A stretch of DNA of 11,757 nucleotides from Stramenopiles sp. TOSAG23-3 (Eukaryota; Sar): contig LT642559.1 in assembly GCA_900128585.1 (NCBI GenBank), positions 2,783-14,539 on the forward strand, read 5' to 3'. This document shows, in pieces, positions 1 through 6,449 of the stretch. The position numbers and the translations under genes were made by a program. The notes beneath the pieces are model-generated. The model had not been told where the DNA came from. It worked only from the letters and a program-made list of their open reading frames with translations, and did no database searches. Numbering within the stretch: the first letter of the stretch is position 1; each line of letters starts with the position of its first letter.

Positions 1-1
1 A

Positions 2-41
<40 letters not shown>

Positions 42-55
42 GTCGAAAGAGTCGA

Positions 56-101
<46 letters not shown>

Positions 102-115
102 GAAAAGAAAGAAAG
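1..115. repeat. AAAG tetranucleotide microsatellite
   Basis: The first 115 bases are an almost uninterrupted AAAG/GAAA array, broken by two AGTCGAAAG variants around 41-57 and by single-base variants near 88-105. A short TTATG repeat (three copies) follows at about 121-137. The window opens inside the array, so its true length is unknown. It is a simple-sequence repeat and no coding function is inferred. Confidence 0.95.
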
Positions 116-360
116 GTCATGTTATGTTATGTTATGTATTAAATACGAAAGGTGCTATTATCATATGATGGTTTTGCATCTCAAATTGATTTTTTAAATT
201 ACATTAGACACTATCAGGATGATTTTGAATATATGGATTGGCCTGGTTGGTATGAACAATGAAGGTGATCCACTATGGGTATCCAATTTTTGTTTTAATA
301 ATATAATAAAAGCGACCCAACCGTTTGCTACCTTACCTGGGTTGACAAGTGTAAATTAAG
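116..360. other. AT-rich intergenic stretch downstream of the SURNod19-like gene
   Basis: This stretch is AT-rich and holds no convincing gene. It must contain the 3' untranslated region of the minus-strand gene ending at 361. Two short overlapping plus-strand frames are open without an evident start: 143-262 (39 codons, rich in Tyr, Phe, Trp and Asp) and 198-359 (53 codons). They could be decayed transposon sequence, a terminal exon of a gene to the left, or chance. A consensus 5' splice site, CAG|GTAAGG, lies on the minus strand at 339-331, just beyond the stop codon. Confidence 0.6.
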
Positions 361-2772
361 TTAGTCCCTTTCCCATGGGTTTCCACCAATGTATGCAGCA
401 CGCATTTGCCATAATGCCATGACTCCCCAATGCCCATTTGTAGAATTTGCGCGTTTGATTGTGGTCAAATTGCTATCCAACGACAAGATAGGAGGGGGCC
501 GAAGGCCTTCCTCTTTCGAACCCCAGACGCAGGGCGGGATAGCCACGACGTAACTTAGCTCGTCCTGGGCGGCTGTCCCGTTGCCGTACCTTGGCGCGTT
601 GCGGCAAATGAGCTCGTTGGTGTCGTCGTTCCACAGCTCCATGCTCTCGCACGCTGGGGTGTGGCAATGGGCAGCCGCATACATCAACTGAAACTTTCCG
701 CCATCCCTCTCTCTGATAAGGGTGACGTTTCCACAGGCGGCATCGTCGCCCGACACCATGCACTGGCTCCCCCCTCCGCCGTGGGAACCGGCAATGACGT
801 CTTTCCCCTGAAATTTCGAACGAATCTCGTGCACGCACTCGGCCTTGGGGGTTTTCGGGTCCAAACAGTTGCTTGAACTTTTTGGCACATCGTACTCCTG
901 CGGGCAGTAGAGAAGGGCACAGTTAGAACAGAAGGTTGTGAATGGTTGAGGGTTGCGGGCTTTACTTACATTGTTCGTTGCTTCTGTGCTCCACCAGGTC
1001 CGGAATAGATTCCGGTGGGAATTGTTCTGGTACTCTTCAAAATAGAAACGGTACTTTAATCTCCACGTATCCGTCTTTTTCGGAACCTCCTGGTCGCGGT
1101 CGAGCAGGATGGAGCCATCGTGGCAGCAGTAGAGCCCGCCCTCGTACTCCGATATGTTACAAATTGCATTGTGCGTCGTCAACAGTTCGCCCATTGGGGA
1201 AGGCGCGCACACTTTCGGGTTGAAGGTGATCCCGTCGATGGTTCCTGAGTTTGAGTTTGGGTCGCGGCAGACGCACGATGCGCTTCCCGACCGGATCAAC
1301 GTCATGCGCAAGGACGTTCGAGTCGGCCCGTGGTAGGACAGTGTTGGGCTGGCTCCGTGCGCCAAGAGAACCGGAAGCTTCCTCCCTGCTACGTTTTGAA
1401 AACTGTAGTGGTCCGAATCCTTGCCCTCCGTGGCGCGCGTCAACACGATGGTGCGGGTCGACCCGGCGACTGTGTTTGTTACGACAGTCAGCATTTGCTC
1501 CTCCAGCTTGTTTCCTGGCGCGTGGTTTCCTAGCCTCCTCTCCTCGGCAGCACCGTGGCCGTCGATAACAATAGCGTAGGGCGTGTCCGCCATTATTGTT
1601 GCGTTGAAGGCGACCGCAAACCAGTTCGTGGAGGGCCCGGAAAGCTCGATCGTGGTCACGGCCCCGTGGACCGCAAGGCTTGCAGTAACCTGCACGTCTC
1701 CTGTTGGAAACGTGGTCTGGATCGCACCAACAAGGCTCTTCGAAGGCTGCCCTTCCGAGCATTCGGCTTTGGACGGGGACGGGTTGAACCCAACAACCCA
1801 CCCCCGCCGCGTTTCGTCAAAGGTTACGGAGCACCCACTTGGCAGCTGTGCCACGGCCGTAGCGTTAAACAGCGGACGAAGCCGATTGTTTGCTGCAGCA
1901 TGAAAGCACTCTTTCGCCGTGGTCACTGCAGTGCCGGGGCACGCTTTTCCTTCCGTCTGGTACCCGTCTAATATTTTGATCTTTCGGTCCGTGCACGGGC
2001 ATTCCAAAATGCCCGAGTACGTCGAGTCCGCCGGGGCCAGGCTGTGCTTCGGCACCAGGCGGCTGATGTGCCCAGGCGACGTGTCGTGGGGAACAAGCTT
2101 CTTGTTGGTATTGATGATCATTGGGTTGTTTGCCCAGACGGTGGGAGATTTTATCAACTGGGCAAACCCTTTTGCATACCCCTTGTACGACCCCCTGTGC
2201 TCGTTCCCGTTTCCCTCCGAAAACGCCTGAATGTCGGGAAAGTCCGTGTCCCCGTCCTTCTCCACCTCCCACACTGGCAATGGCATCCCGTGTGCCATAG
2301 GCTTCCCCTTCCCCCCGTTGCCACTGCCGTCCGAAGCAAAAGGGTTATCGTCCGAACCCGTCTGTTTCGACGGGCTGGCGTGCTTGCCATACATCCACCC
2401 TGAATAATGGTGGTTGTACAGCTCGTACGATACGGCCGACACCTCCTTTGGCTCCCCGTTCGCACCCTCGACGGTGCGAACAATGTCCACTTCCATCCCT
2501 GTCACTGCCATAACCTTCCCGTCAAACCTTGAGACAATCCCCTTGGGCAGGTCGACAGGCTGGGAGTGCCACGTCACTTCGCCATACTTTGACGTTGACT
2601 CTGGCCCCAACACTTCAAAATATTCCCCATAAAACGACATGCTACTGGGAGTTTTCCCGGTTGGATTTGCAATGCTATAATTTTGAGGGTTCATGTTCCC
2701 CGTACCAACTGCAACGGCAACCCCCAGGCACAACAAGAGCAGCAGCAAACGTTCCTCCCTAAACACAACCAT
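361..2772 (-). CDS. Secreted SURNod19-domain glycoprotein with internal DOMON-like domain (contains one intron)
   Basis: Unspliced frame of 803 codons; removing the 72-nt intron at 898-969 gives 779 residues. Residues 1-24 form a signal peptide with a Leu-rich core. Residues about 48-125 (FYGEYFEVLGPES, DLPKGIV, YELYNHHYSGW) resemble the start of the stress-up-regulated Nod19 family. About 254-340 is a module opening with ECPCTDRKIK and containing further cysteines. About 345-495 looks like a DOMON beta-sandwich (ELSGPSTNWFAVAFN, then YAIVIDG), a fold that elsewhere binds heme or sugar. The SURNod19 pattern resumes at about 535 (GGLYCCHDGS) and runs to the end (ELICRNAPRYGNG, LSLDSNLT, HWGVMALW). 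At least eight N-x-S/T sequons support an extracellular or cell-surface location. The start ATG has A at -3 and G at +4. SURNod19 was named from plant nodulation/stress genes and its biochemical role is unknown; ligand binding through DOMON is inference. Family assignment is from remembered motifs, not a search. Confidence 0.85.
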   Translation of the reverse strand: MVVFREERLLLLLLCLGVAVAVGTGNMNPQNYSIANPTGKTPSSMSFYGEYFEVLGPESTSKYGEVTWHSQPVDLPKGIVSRFDGKVMAVTGMEVDIVRTVEGANGEPKEVSAVSYELYNHHYSGWMYGKHASPSKQTGSDDNPFASDGSGNGGKGKPMAHGMPLPVWEVEKDGDTDFPDIQAFSEGNGNEHRGSYKGYAKGFAQLIKSPTVWANNPMIINTNKKLVPHDTSPGHISRLVPKHSLAPADSTYSGILECPCTDRKIKILDGYQTEGKACPGTAVTTAKECFHAAANNRLRPLFNATAVAQLPSGCSVTFDETRRGWVVGFNPSPSKAECSEGQPSKSLVGAIQTTFPTGDVQVTASLAVHGAVTTIELSGPSTNWFAVAFNATIMADTPYAIVIDGHGAAEERRLGNHAPGNKLEEQMLTVVTNTVAGSTRTIVLTRATEGKDSDHYSFQNVAGRKLPVLLAHGASPTLSYHGPTRTSLRMTLIRSGSASCVCRDPNSNSGTIDGITFNPKVCAPSPMGELLTTHNAICNISEYEGGLYCCHDGSILLDRDQEVPKKTDTWRLKYRFYFEEYQNNSHRNLFRTWWSTEATNNVSKARNPQPFTTFCSNCALLYCPQEYDVPKSSSNCLDPKTPKAECVHEIRSKFQGKDVIAGSHGGGGSQCMVSGDDAACGNVTLIRERDGGKFQLMYAAAHCHTPACESMELWNDDTNELICRNAPRYGNGTAAQDELSYVVAIPPCVWGSKEEGLRPPPILSLDSNLTTIKRANSTNGHWGVMALWQMRAAYIGGNPWERD
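898..969 (-). other. Spliceosomal intron, 72 nt, phase 0, multiple of three with no in-frame stop
   Basis: Read on the minus strand, the segment begins GTAAGTAAA, ends TGCCCGCAG, and has a TTCTAAC branch-point-like sequence about 25-30 nt before the acceptor. It replaces exactly codons 602-625 of the unspliced frame and sits between complete codons (phase 0). Because it is 72 nt and stop-free, a simple ORF call reads through it. Splicing joins EATNN to EYDVPKSSS, giving an EYDV segment that fits my recollection of SURNod19 proteins. Without splicing, 24 residues including three extra cysteines would be inserted there. Confidence 0.88.
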
Positions 2773-2847
2773 AGTTCCACAGTGGAAGAATACGGTTCAC
2801 GCCTTCAAACAAAGACCGTTAGTTCTTCAGAAGAGGAAGGTGGTATG

Positions 2848-2862
2848 TATATATATATATTA
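2848..2862 (-). promoter_or_regulatory. TA tract, candidate TATA-type promoter of the SURNod19-like gene
   Basis: An alternating TA run lies 76-90 nt upstream of the ATG at 2772. Similar tracts stand at comparable distances before the genes at 3761 and 7868, which is why it is suggested as a core promoter element. It could also be simply a dinucleotide microsatellite. Confidence 0.35.
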
Positions 2863-2926
2863 GAAAGAGAGAAAAAGAGAGAAACGGCTGGGCAGAGAGA
2901 GTGAGAAAGAAAGGGAGAGAGAGAAA
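2863..2926. repeat. GA-rich purine tract
   Basis: The plus strand is nearly all A and G (GAAAGAGAG-type), with one short interruption (CGGCTGGGC) at 2885-2893. It borders the TA tract upstream of the minus-strand gene, so it lies in the promoter region. No coding signal. Confidence 0.75.
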
Positions 2927-3067
2927 TGAATACCCGACAGTGTTTTCATTTGTTTATTACCACTTTAATCCATCCATAATTATTATATAAACGGTTTAAG
3001 TTGAACTACGTTACCTCTACTATATTATTAATACACCCACCCTTGCTTTCTTCTTTTTTATTTATAT

Positions 3068-3146
3068 AAGAAAGAAGAAAGAAGAAAGAAGAAAGAAGAA
3101 AGAAGAAAGAAGAAAGAAGAAAGAAGAAAGAAGAAAGAAGAAAGAA
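3068..3146. repeat. Heptanucleotide microsatellite (AAAGAAG)n, about 11 copies
   Basis: A perfect 7-nt period, AAAGAAG, runs for 79 bases, alternating GAA and GAAA steps. All purines are on the plus strand. It differs from the tetranucleotide arrays elsewhere in the window. Confidence 0.95.
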
Positions 3147-3292
3147 TCATTAGTTATATTACAATATATAACAGGGGTACAGCAGGTACTACAAGTAGAA
3201 TTCTTTTTTTTTATTAAACTCTTCTTCTATTCTTCATTTAAACTTCACTTGCATTTAGTTAAATTATATTGTACTAAAATATGGAGGATTCA

Positions 3293-3293
3293 T

Positions 3294-3333
<40 letters not shown>

Positions 3334-3336
3334 TTT
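3293..3336. repeat. TTTC tetranucleotide microsatellite
   Basis: About ten copies of TTTC, ending in a T run. This is the reverse complement of the GAAA arrays at 1-115 and 3534-3570, so it is inverted relative to them. Confidence 0.95.
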
Positions 3337-3533
3337 AAAAATAAAAAAGTAAATAACTATTTATATATTCTTCTTTTTTTTAACGCCAGCATAGCATAGG
3401 AGGCATTCTTCATTCTTCATATATCTCTCTCTCTCGATGATCACTCCATCTTCTTCTATTCTATCCTCTTTCTAGTTTAGTTTAGTTTGGAAATAGTAGT
3501 TTTAGTAAAAGAGAAACATGATGAACAACAGAT

Positions 3534-3568
<35 letters not shown>

Positions 3569-3570
3569 GA
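3534..3570. repeat. GAAA tetranucleotide microsatellite
   Basis: About nine copies of GAAA on the plus strand. Together with the TTTC array at 3293-3336 it forms an inverted pair of simple repeats separated by roughly 200 bases, which could pair in single-stranded DNA or RNA. Confidence 0.95.
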
Positions 3571-3707
3571 GGAACTGATGAAAAGATAAAGTCTTTCTTT
3601 GCACTTTAATACTTTCTTGGGTTCTATTGTGTCGTTTCTCGTTTTCGTTTTCTCTTTTCCCCTTCTTGTTGTGTCTTGCAACAAGTTGTTGGGGGTACGA
3701 ATCTGCG

Positions 3708-3716
3708 ATATATATA
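3708..3716 (+). promoter_or_regulatory. ATATATATA, candidate TATA box of the small plus-strand gene
   Basis: The nine-base alternating AT run lies 45-53 nt upstream of the ATG at 3761, in sequence that is otherwise not AT-alternating. Position and sequence fit a TATA-type element; there is no direct evidence of transcription start. Confidence 0.4.
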
Positions 3717-3760
3717 GCTATCTTCTGCGTTTTCTTTTTGTTTAAATATATTAGATAAGA

Positions 3761-4105
3761 ATGGATCTTTTGTTGGACAGTTCCGGGGAGGAAGAGGTCG
3801 ATGATCTTATCATGCCCAGTTCGGGGAATACAAGGAATGAACGACCACTTAGTAGGGAGGACTTGGCATCATTAGAATCGTTCTGCTCTCACCCGCAGGT
3901 GCAAAATTACAGACGGTCAGCCCGGGGGCGAAGGAACGCCATTTACATTCCGGCAAACCGCTTGGATCAACTTGGCCCGGGGGTTGGGGTAGAACAGCTC
4001 GCCAGGAGGCGGTCGATGCGGGGGGGGGAGCTAGCCGCGCCGGCAATGCCAACGCCACGGCGTTTACTGATTTATTTGTACGATACGAACTATGACCTTT
4101 TTTAG
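3761..4105 (+). CDS. Small hypothetical protein, acidic N-terminus and basic middle
   Basis: A 114-codon frame that I do not recognise. It starts at an ATG with A at -3 and G at +4, 45 nt after a TATA-like run, and its base composition is clearly more GC-rich than the flanking intergenic DNA, which supports a real gene. Residues 1-16 are acidic (SSGEEEVDDL), 31-42 may be helical, and 51-59 (RRSARGRRN) and 82-88 are Arg-rich. No signal peptide or membrane segment is seen, so a nuclear or cytosolic protein is possible. It ends 42 bases before the convergent M20 gene. A run of nine G at 4020-4028 lies inside it: a one-base change there would replace the last 25 or so residues with a different ending (finishing FVRYEL, stop near 4095), so the C-terminus is uncertain. 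Confidence 0.55.
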   Translation: MDLLLDSSGEEEVDDLIMPSSGNTRNERPLSREDLASLESFCSHPQVQNYRRSARGRRNAIYIPANRLDQLGPGVGVEQLARRRSMRGGELAAPAMPTPRRLLIYLYDTNYDLF

Positions 4106-4147
4106 AATTACGATACACTGCACACGATGGGCTTTTCGGTCCTATTC

Positions 4148-5875
4148 TTACTTGTTGTAAAACTTCTGCGTGTTTACCTCCTCCCGTTTGCAAAACCGCT
4201 TGTCCGTCGTCTCGATAAAGTGACGCATGAACACGACCGTCCGGGCGTAGTTGTCCACGCTGATCTTCTCGTCTATCCCATGAAACATCTTCGTTTGCAG
4301 GTTCGTCAACCGGATCGGGTTGAAGCGGTATATCTGGTCGGCCAAGGCCCAGAAGTGCCTGCTGTCGCTGTTCGCGATGAACAGCTGCGGGCCCACGCTC
4401 GCCGTGGGGTACTGGGCGTGCACGCAGTTCCGCATGTCTATAAAGGCGGGGTGGGTGCTGCTCGATACCGGGGACGGCTTTAGCTTCGAAATGACTTCCA
4501 CAGACACCCGGGGGTCGTCGATGACTTTTCGGTCGTACTCAAGGACGTCCTCGATCGTGTCCTCGGGGTGAACCCGGTGCTGGATCACCCCGACGGCCTC
4601 GGCGGGGCACGTGTTGTGCTTGTACCCACTGTGGAACATTGTCAGCGCCGTCGTCGTCCGCACCACCGCGGCGGTCTGGTGCTTCCCCTCCAGGATCCGT
4701 TGGACCACCCCGCCGAAGAGCCAGAGGTTGCTCATGATGTAACGCATGGGGCCGTAGAACCCCGTCGAAATCGTGCCAAAAAAGTTTCCCGCGACCCCCC
4801 GCATGCTCCCCCCCTTTGGGTTCCTCTCCAGCTTCGCCATTGCGTTCGCCAATATGCCGATCGACCCCTCCTTCGGGGGAAAGGACGAGTGCCCGGGCAG
4901 CGTGGTGACTTTCAAATTGAGGGTCAACGAGCCCTTCTCGCTGACGCACACCATCGCGACCGGGCCGTTGTGGCCCGGGATCACGTCGTCGATCACAAAG
5001 AGGCCCTCGTCCCACATAAACTCGAACTTGTCCTCGTCCAGGACAAGGTTGTCGTTGAACCATTCGGCGATCTTTGCGGCCCCCTTCACCCCCCCCACTT
5101 CCTCGTCGTGCCCAAAGGCCAAATAGATGGAGCGCTTCGGCTGAAACCCAGACTGGAGCAAGTCCTCCATTGCCTCCATGTACCCGCAGACCATGTGTTT
5201 CAGGTCGATCGTTCCCCTTCCGTGGACGTACCCGTCCTTTACCGCGCCGGAGAACGGGTCGTCCGACCACTCTTCCGTTATCGCCGGGACCACGTCCATG
5301 TGCGCGTACAACAGGTACGGTCGCTGGTTCGCATCGTCCGACCCTTTCCAGTGGTAGATGAGACTGTACTTGTTCACGACGTGCTTGGTCAGCGTCGAGT
5401 GGACCGAAGGAAACTGTTCTTCCAAGTACGCGTGCAGCTTTAAAAACTCGTTGTAGTCGGCTTTGTTCTCGGTGTCCGTGTAGTCGTACGACACTGTCTT
5501 AAACCGTATGGCGTGCCCCAAACGCTCGGCCATCTCGTCCTTCTTCAGGAGGAGGCGGCGGGCAAACGGTCGCTTCGCCAGGGCCTTTGCCATGGACTCC
5601 CGCTCCTCCTTCAACAACTGGGCCCCCGGCCAGTACTTCGTTCCATTCAACAAGTACTTTACCACGCTGGCACCAAAAACATACAATAAAAACGAAGAAA
5701 AGGACGGAAACCAACGGAGCCACCGCGACACGATATTCCGATTCGCACGAAAGTAATTCAACACCGCCTTCGTCAACCCTGCACCGAAACCAATACCAAG
5801 CAGGTACGGCAGAATGGCACGGAAACGGCCACGCTCTGCGTGTTTGGTGTTCGCGTGCTCGTGGTCGTTGCACAT
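4148..5875 (-). CDS. M20 family metallopeptidase, PM20D1 / carboxypeptidase S-like, membrane-anchored
   Basis: Predicted 575 residues from the ATG at 5875 (context AAAAATG). The frame is open nine codons further up, but only to a GTG at 5902, unlikely as a eukaryotic start. All M20 metal-site residues are present: H192 and D194 (HMDVVP), bridging D224 (GRGTIDLK), general base E258 and ligand E259 (GHDEE), D289 (WDEG) and H532 (FHGIDEKI). H329 in PGHSSFPPKEGSIGI matches the lid-domain histidine region. VSEKGS and HGIDEKIS closely resemble PM20D1. Relatives cleave or form N-acyl amino acids (PM20D1) or release C-terminal residues from peptides in the vacuole (yeast Cps1); the substrate here cannot be told. 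Two hydrophobic segments at about 19-39 and 56-76 precede the catalytic part, so it is probably anchored in a membrane rather than secreted. The third residue of GTIDLK is Leu where relatives often have Asp, but that is not the metal ligand. No intron seen. Confidence 0.93.
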   Translation of the reverse strand: MCNDHEHANTKHAERGRFRAILPYLLGIGFGAGLTKAVLNYFRANRNIVSRWLRWFPSFSSFLLYVFGASVVKYLLNGTKYWPGAQLLKEERESMAKALAKRPFARRLLLKKDEMAERLGHAIRFKTVSYDYTDTENKADYNEFLKLHAYLEEQFPSVHSTLTKHVVNKYSLIYHWKGSDDANQRPYLLYAHMDVVPAITEEWSDDPFSGAVKDGYVHGRGTIDLKHMVCGYMEAMEDLLQSGFQPKRSIYLAFGHDEEVGGVKGAAKIAEWFNDNLVLDEDKFEFMWDEGLFVIDDVIPGHNGPVAMVCVSEKGSLTLNLKVTTLPGHSSFPPKEGSIGILANAMAKLERNPKGGSMRGVAGNFFGTISTGFYGPMRYIMSNLWLFGGVVQRILEGKHQTAAVVRTTTALTMFHSGYKHNTCPAEAVGVIQHRVHPEDTIEDVLEYDRKVIDDPRVSVEVISKLKPSPVSSSTHPAFIDMRNCVHAQYPTASVGPQLFIANSDSRHFWALADQIYRFNPIRLTNLQTKMFHGIDEKISVDNYARTVVFMRHFIETTDKRFCKREEVNTQKFYNK

Positions 5876-6449
5876 TTTTAAACGCGCAAATTGACGTGGC
5901 ACGAGGGAGGGAATTAATACACTTTCCTTGACACCCAGAAATTGTGCATCTGTCTCCTCAAAGATACCTTTTTCTTGTTCCCAGAGGAAAAGGCCAACAA
6001 GGTTTTTATTGTAAAATAAAACATATTTTATTATTCTTTTATTTACTTTTTTAAAACCATCTGTGATCTCTCTTCTTCTTCTTCCTCCTCCTCTCTATCT
6101 TCTACTTCTACTTCTTCTGATCAATTTTTATTATAATATAGAGATCCCTTCTTCTCCTTGTTCTTCTCCTTCTTTCTTCTTCATTCTTCTTTTTTCTTCC
6201 TTCCTTTTCTTCTTCTCCTCCTCTTCTTCTTCTTCTTCTTTCTTCTCTAATAATAAAATTTTAAAAATATTATAATATTATTTATTGTTGAATTTAAAAT
6301 ACTTCTTATAATTTAAATAATATAATTAATAAACAATTATTTCAGGGTTTAAGCTTTCTCATGTACCGCGAAAATGAATCTGCTCCTTTTCTTAAGCTAT
6401 TGACTTAACACTTCTTTTTTTTTCTTCCTTCTTCTTCTTCTGTTTTTTG
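5876..6449. other. Intergenic region between M20 and transporter genes
   Basis: This spacer carries the M20 promoter region at its left side and the 3' end of the transporter at its right. No gene is seen. Bases 5876-5995 are of balanced composition and probably hold the M20 5' untranslated sequence. At 6015-6032 there is an AT-only inverted repeat with 7-bp arms (AATAAAA / TTTTATT) and a 4-nt loop. Pyrimidine-rich tracts fill much of 6067-6248, and another pyrimidine run (about 6411-6442) lies immediately beyond the transporter stop codon. No TA tract like those of the other genes precedes the M20 start. Confidence 0.75.
6067..6248. repeat. Degenerate TTC/CTT polypyrimidine tracts
   Basis: Two long plus-strand pyrimidine tracts, about 6067-6118 and 6144-6248, built mainly of CTT and CCT triplets and separated by an AT-rich gap. 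A 70-codon frame translated from this stretch is nearly all Leu, Ser, Phe and Pro and is a by-product of low complexity, not a gene. Confidence 0.85.

Larger units (their letters stand above)
2773..3760. other. Divergent intergenic region with dense microsatellites
   Basis: This 988-base region separates two head-to-head genes (SURNod19-like to the left, small gene to the right) and must carry both promoters. I see no gene in it. It is AT-rich and holds at least four simple repeats listed separately, plus CT repeats at about 3424-3435 and a TAGTT-type run at 3473-3490 (TAGTTTAGTTTAGTTTGG). A reverse-strand frame at 3502-3684 is mostly microsatellite translation and is not a gene. Confidence 0.8.

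Noticed and set aside
1157-1801. Minus-strand 214-codon frame overlapping the SURNod19-like gene in another frame
   Set aside because: It is a shadow of the main frame with Arg/Gly-rich composition and no recognisable motif, and the main frame has recognisable family motifs on both sides.
1-3570. Possible CRISPR-like or telomeric arrays
   Set aside because: The repeats are uninterrupted 4- or 7-nt microsatellites without unique spacers, and the units do not match known telomere repeats.
4568-5443. Plus-strand 291-codon frame antisense to the M20 gene
   Set aside because: It lies wholly within a gene whose catalytic motifs are unmistakable. GC-rich third positions remove stops from the opposite strand, and its translation shows no domain, only Arg/Val/His-rich sequence.
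5876-5902. Upstream extension of the M20 protein by nine residues to a GTG
   Set aside because: Eukaryotic nuclear genes normally start at ATG, and the ATG at 5875 has a favourable AAAA context. The extension adds no domain.
6063-6275. 70-codon plus-strand frame
   Set aside because: Entirely low-complexity Leu/Ser/Phe/Pro translation of a polypyrimidine tract.
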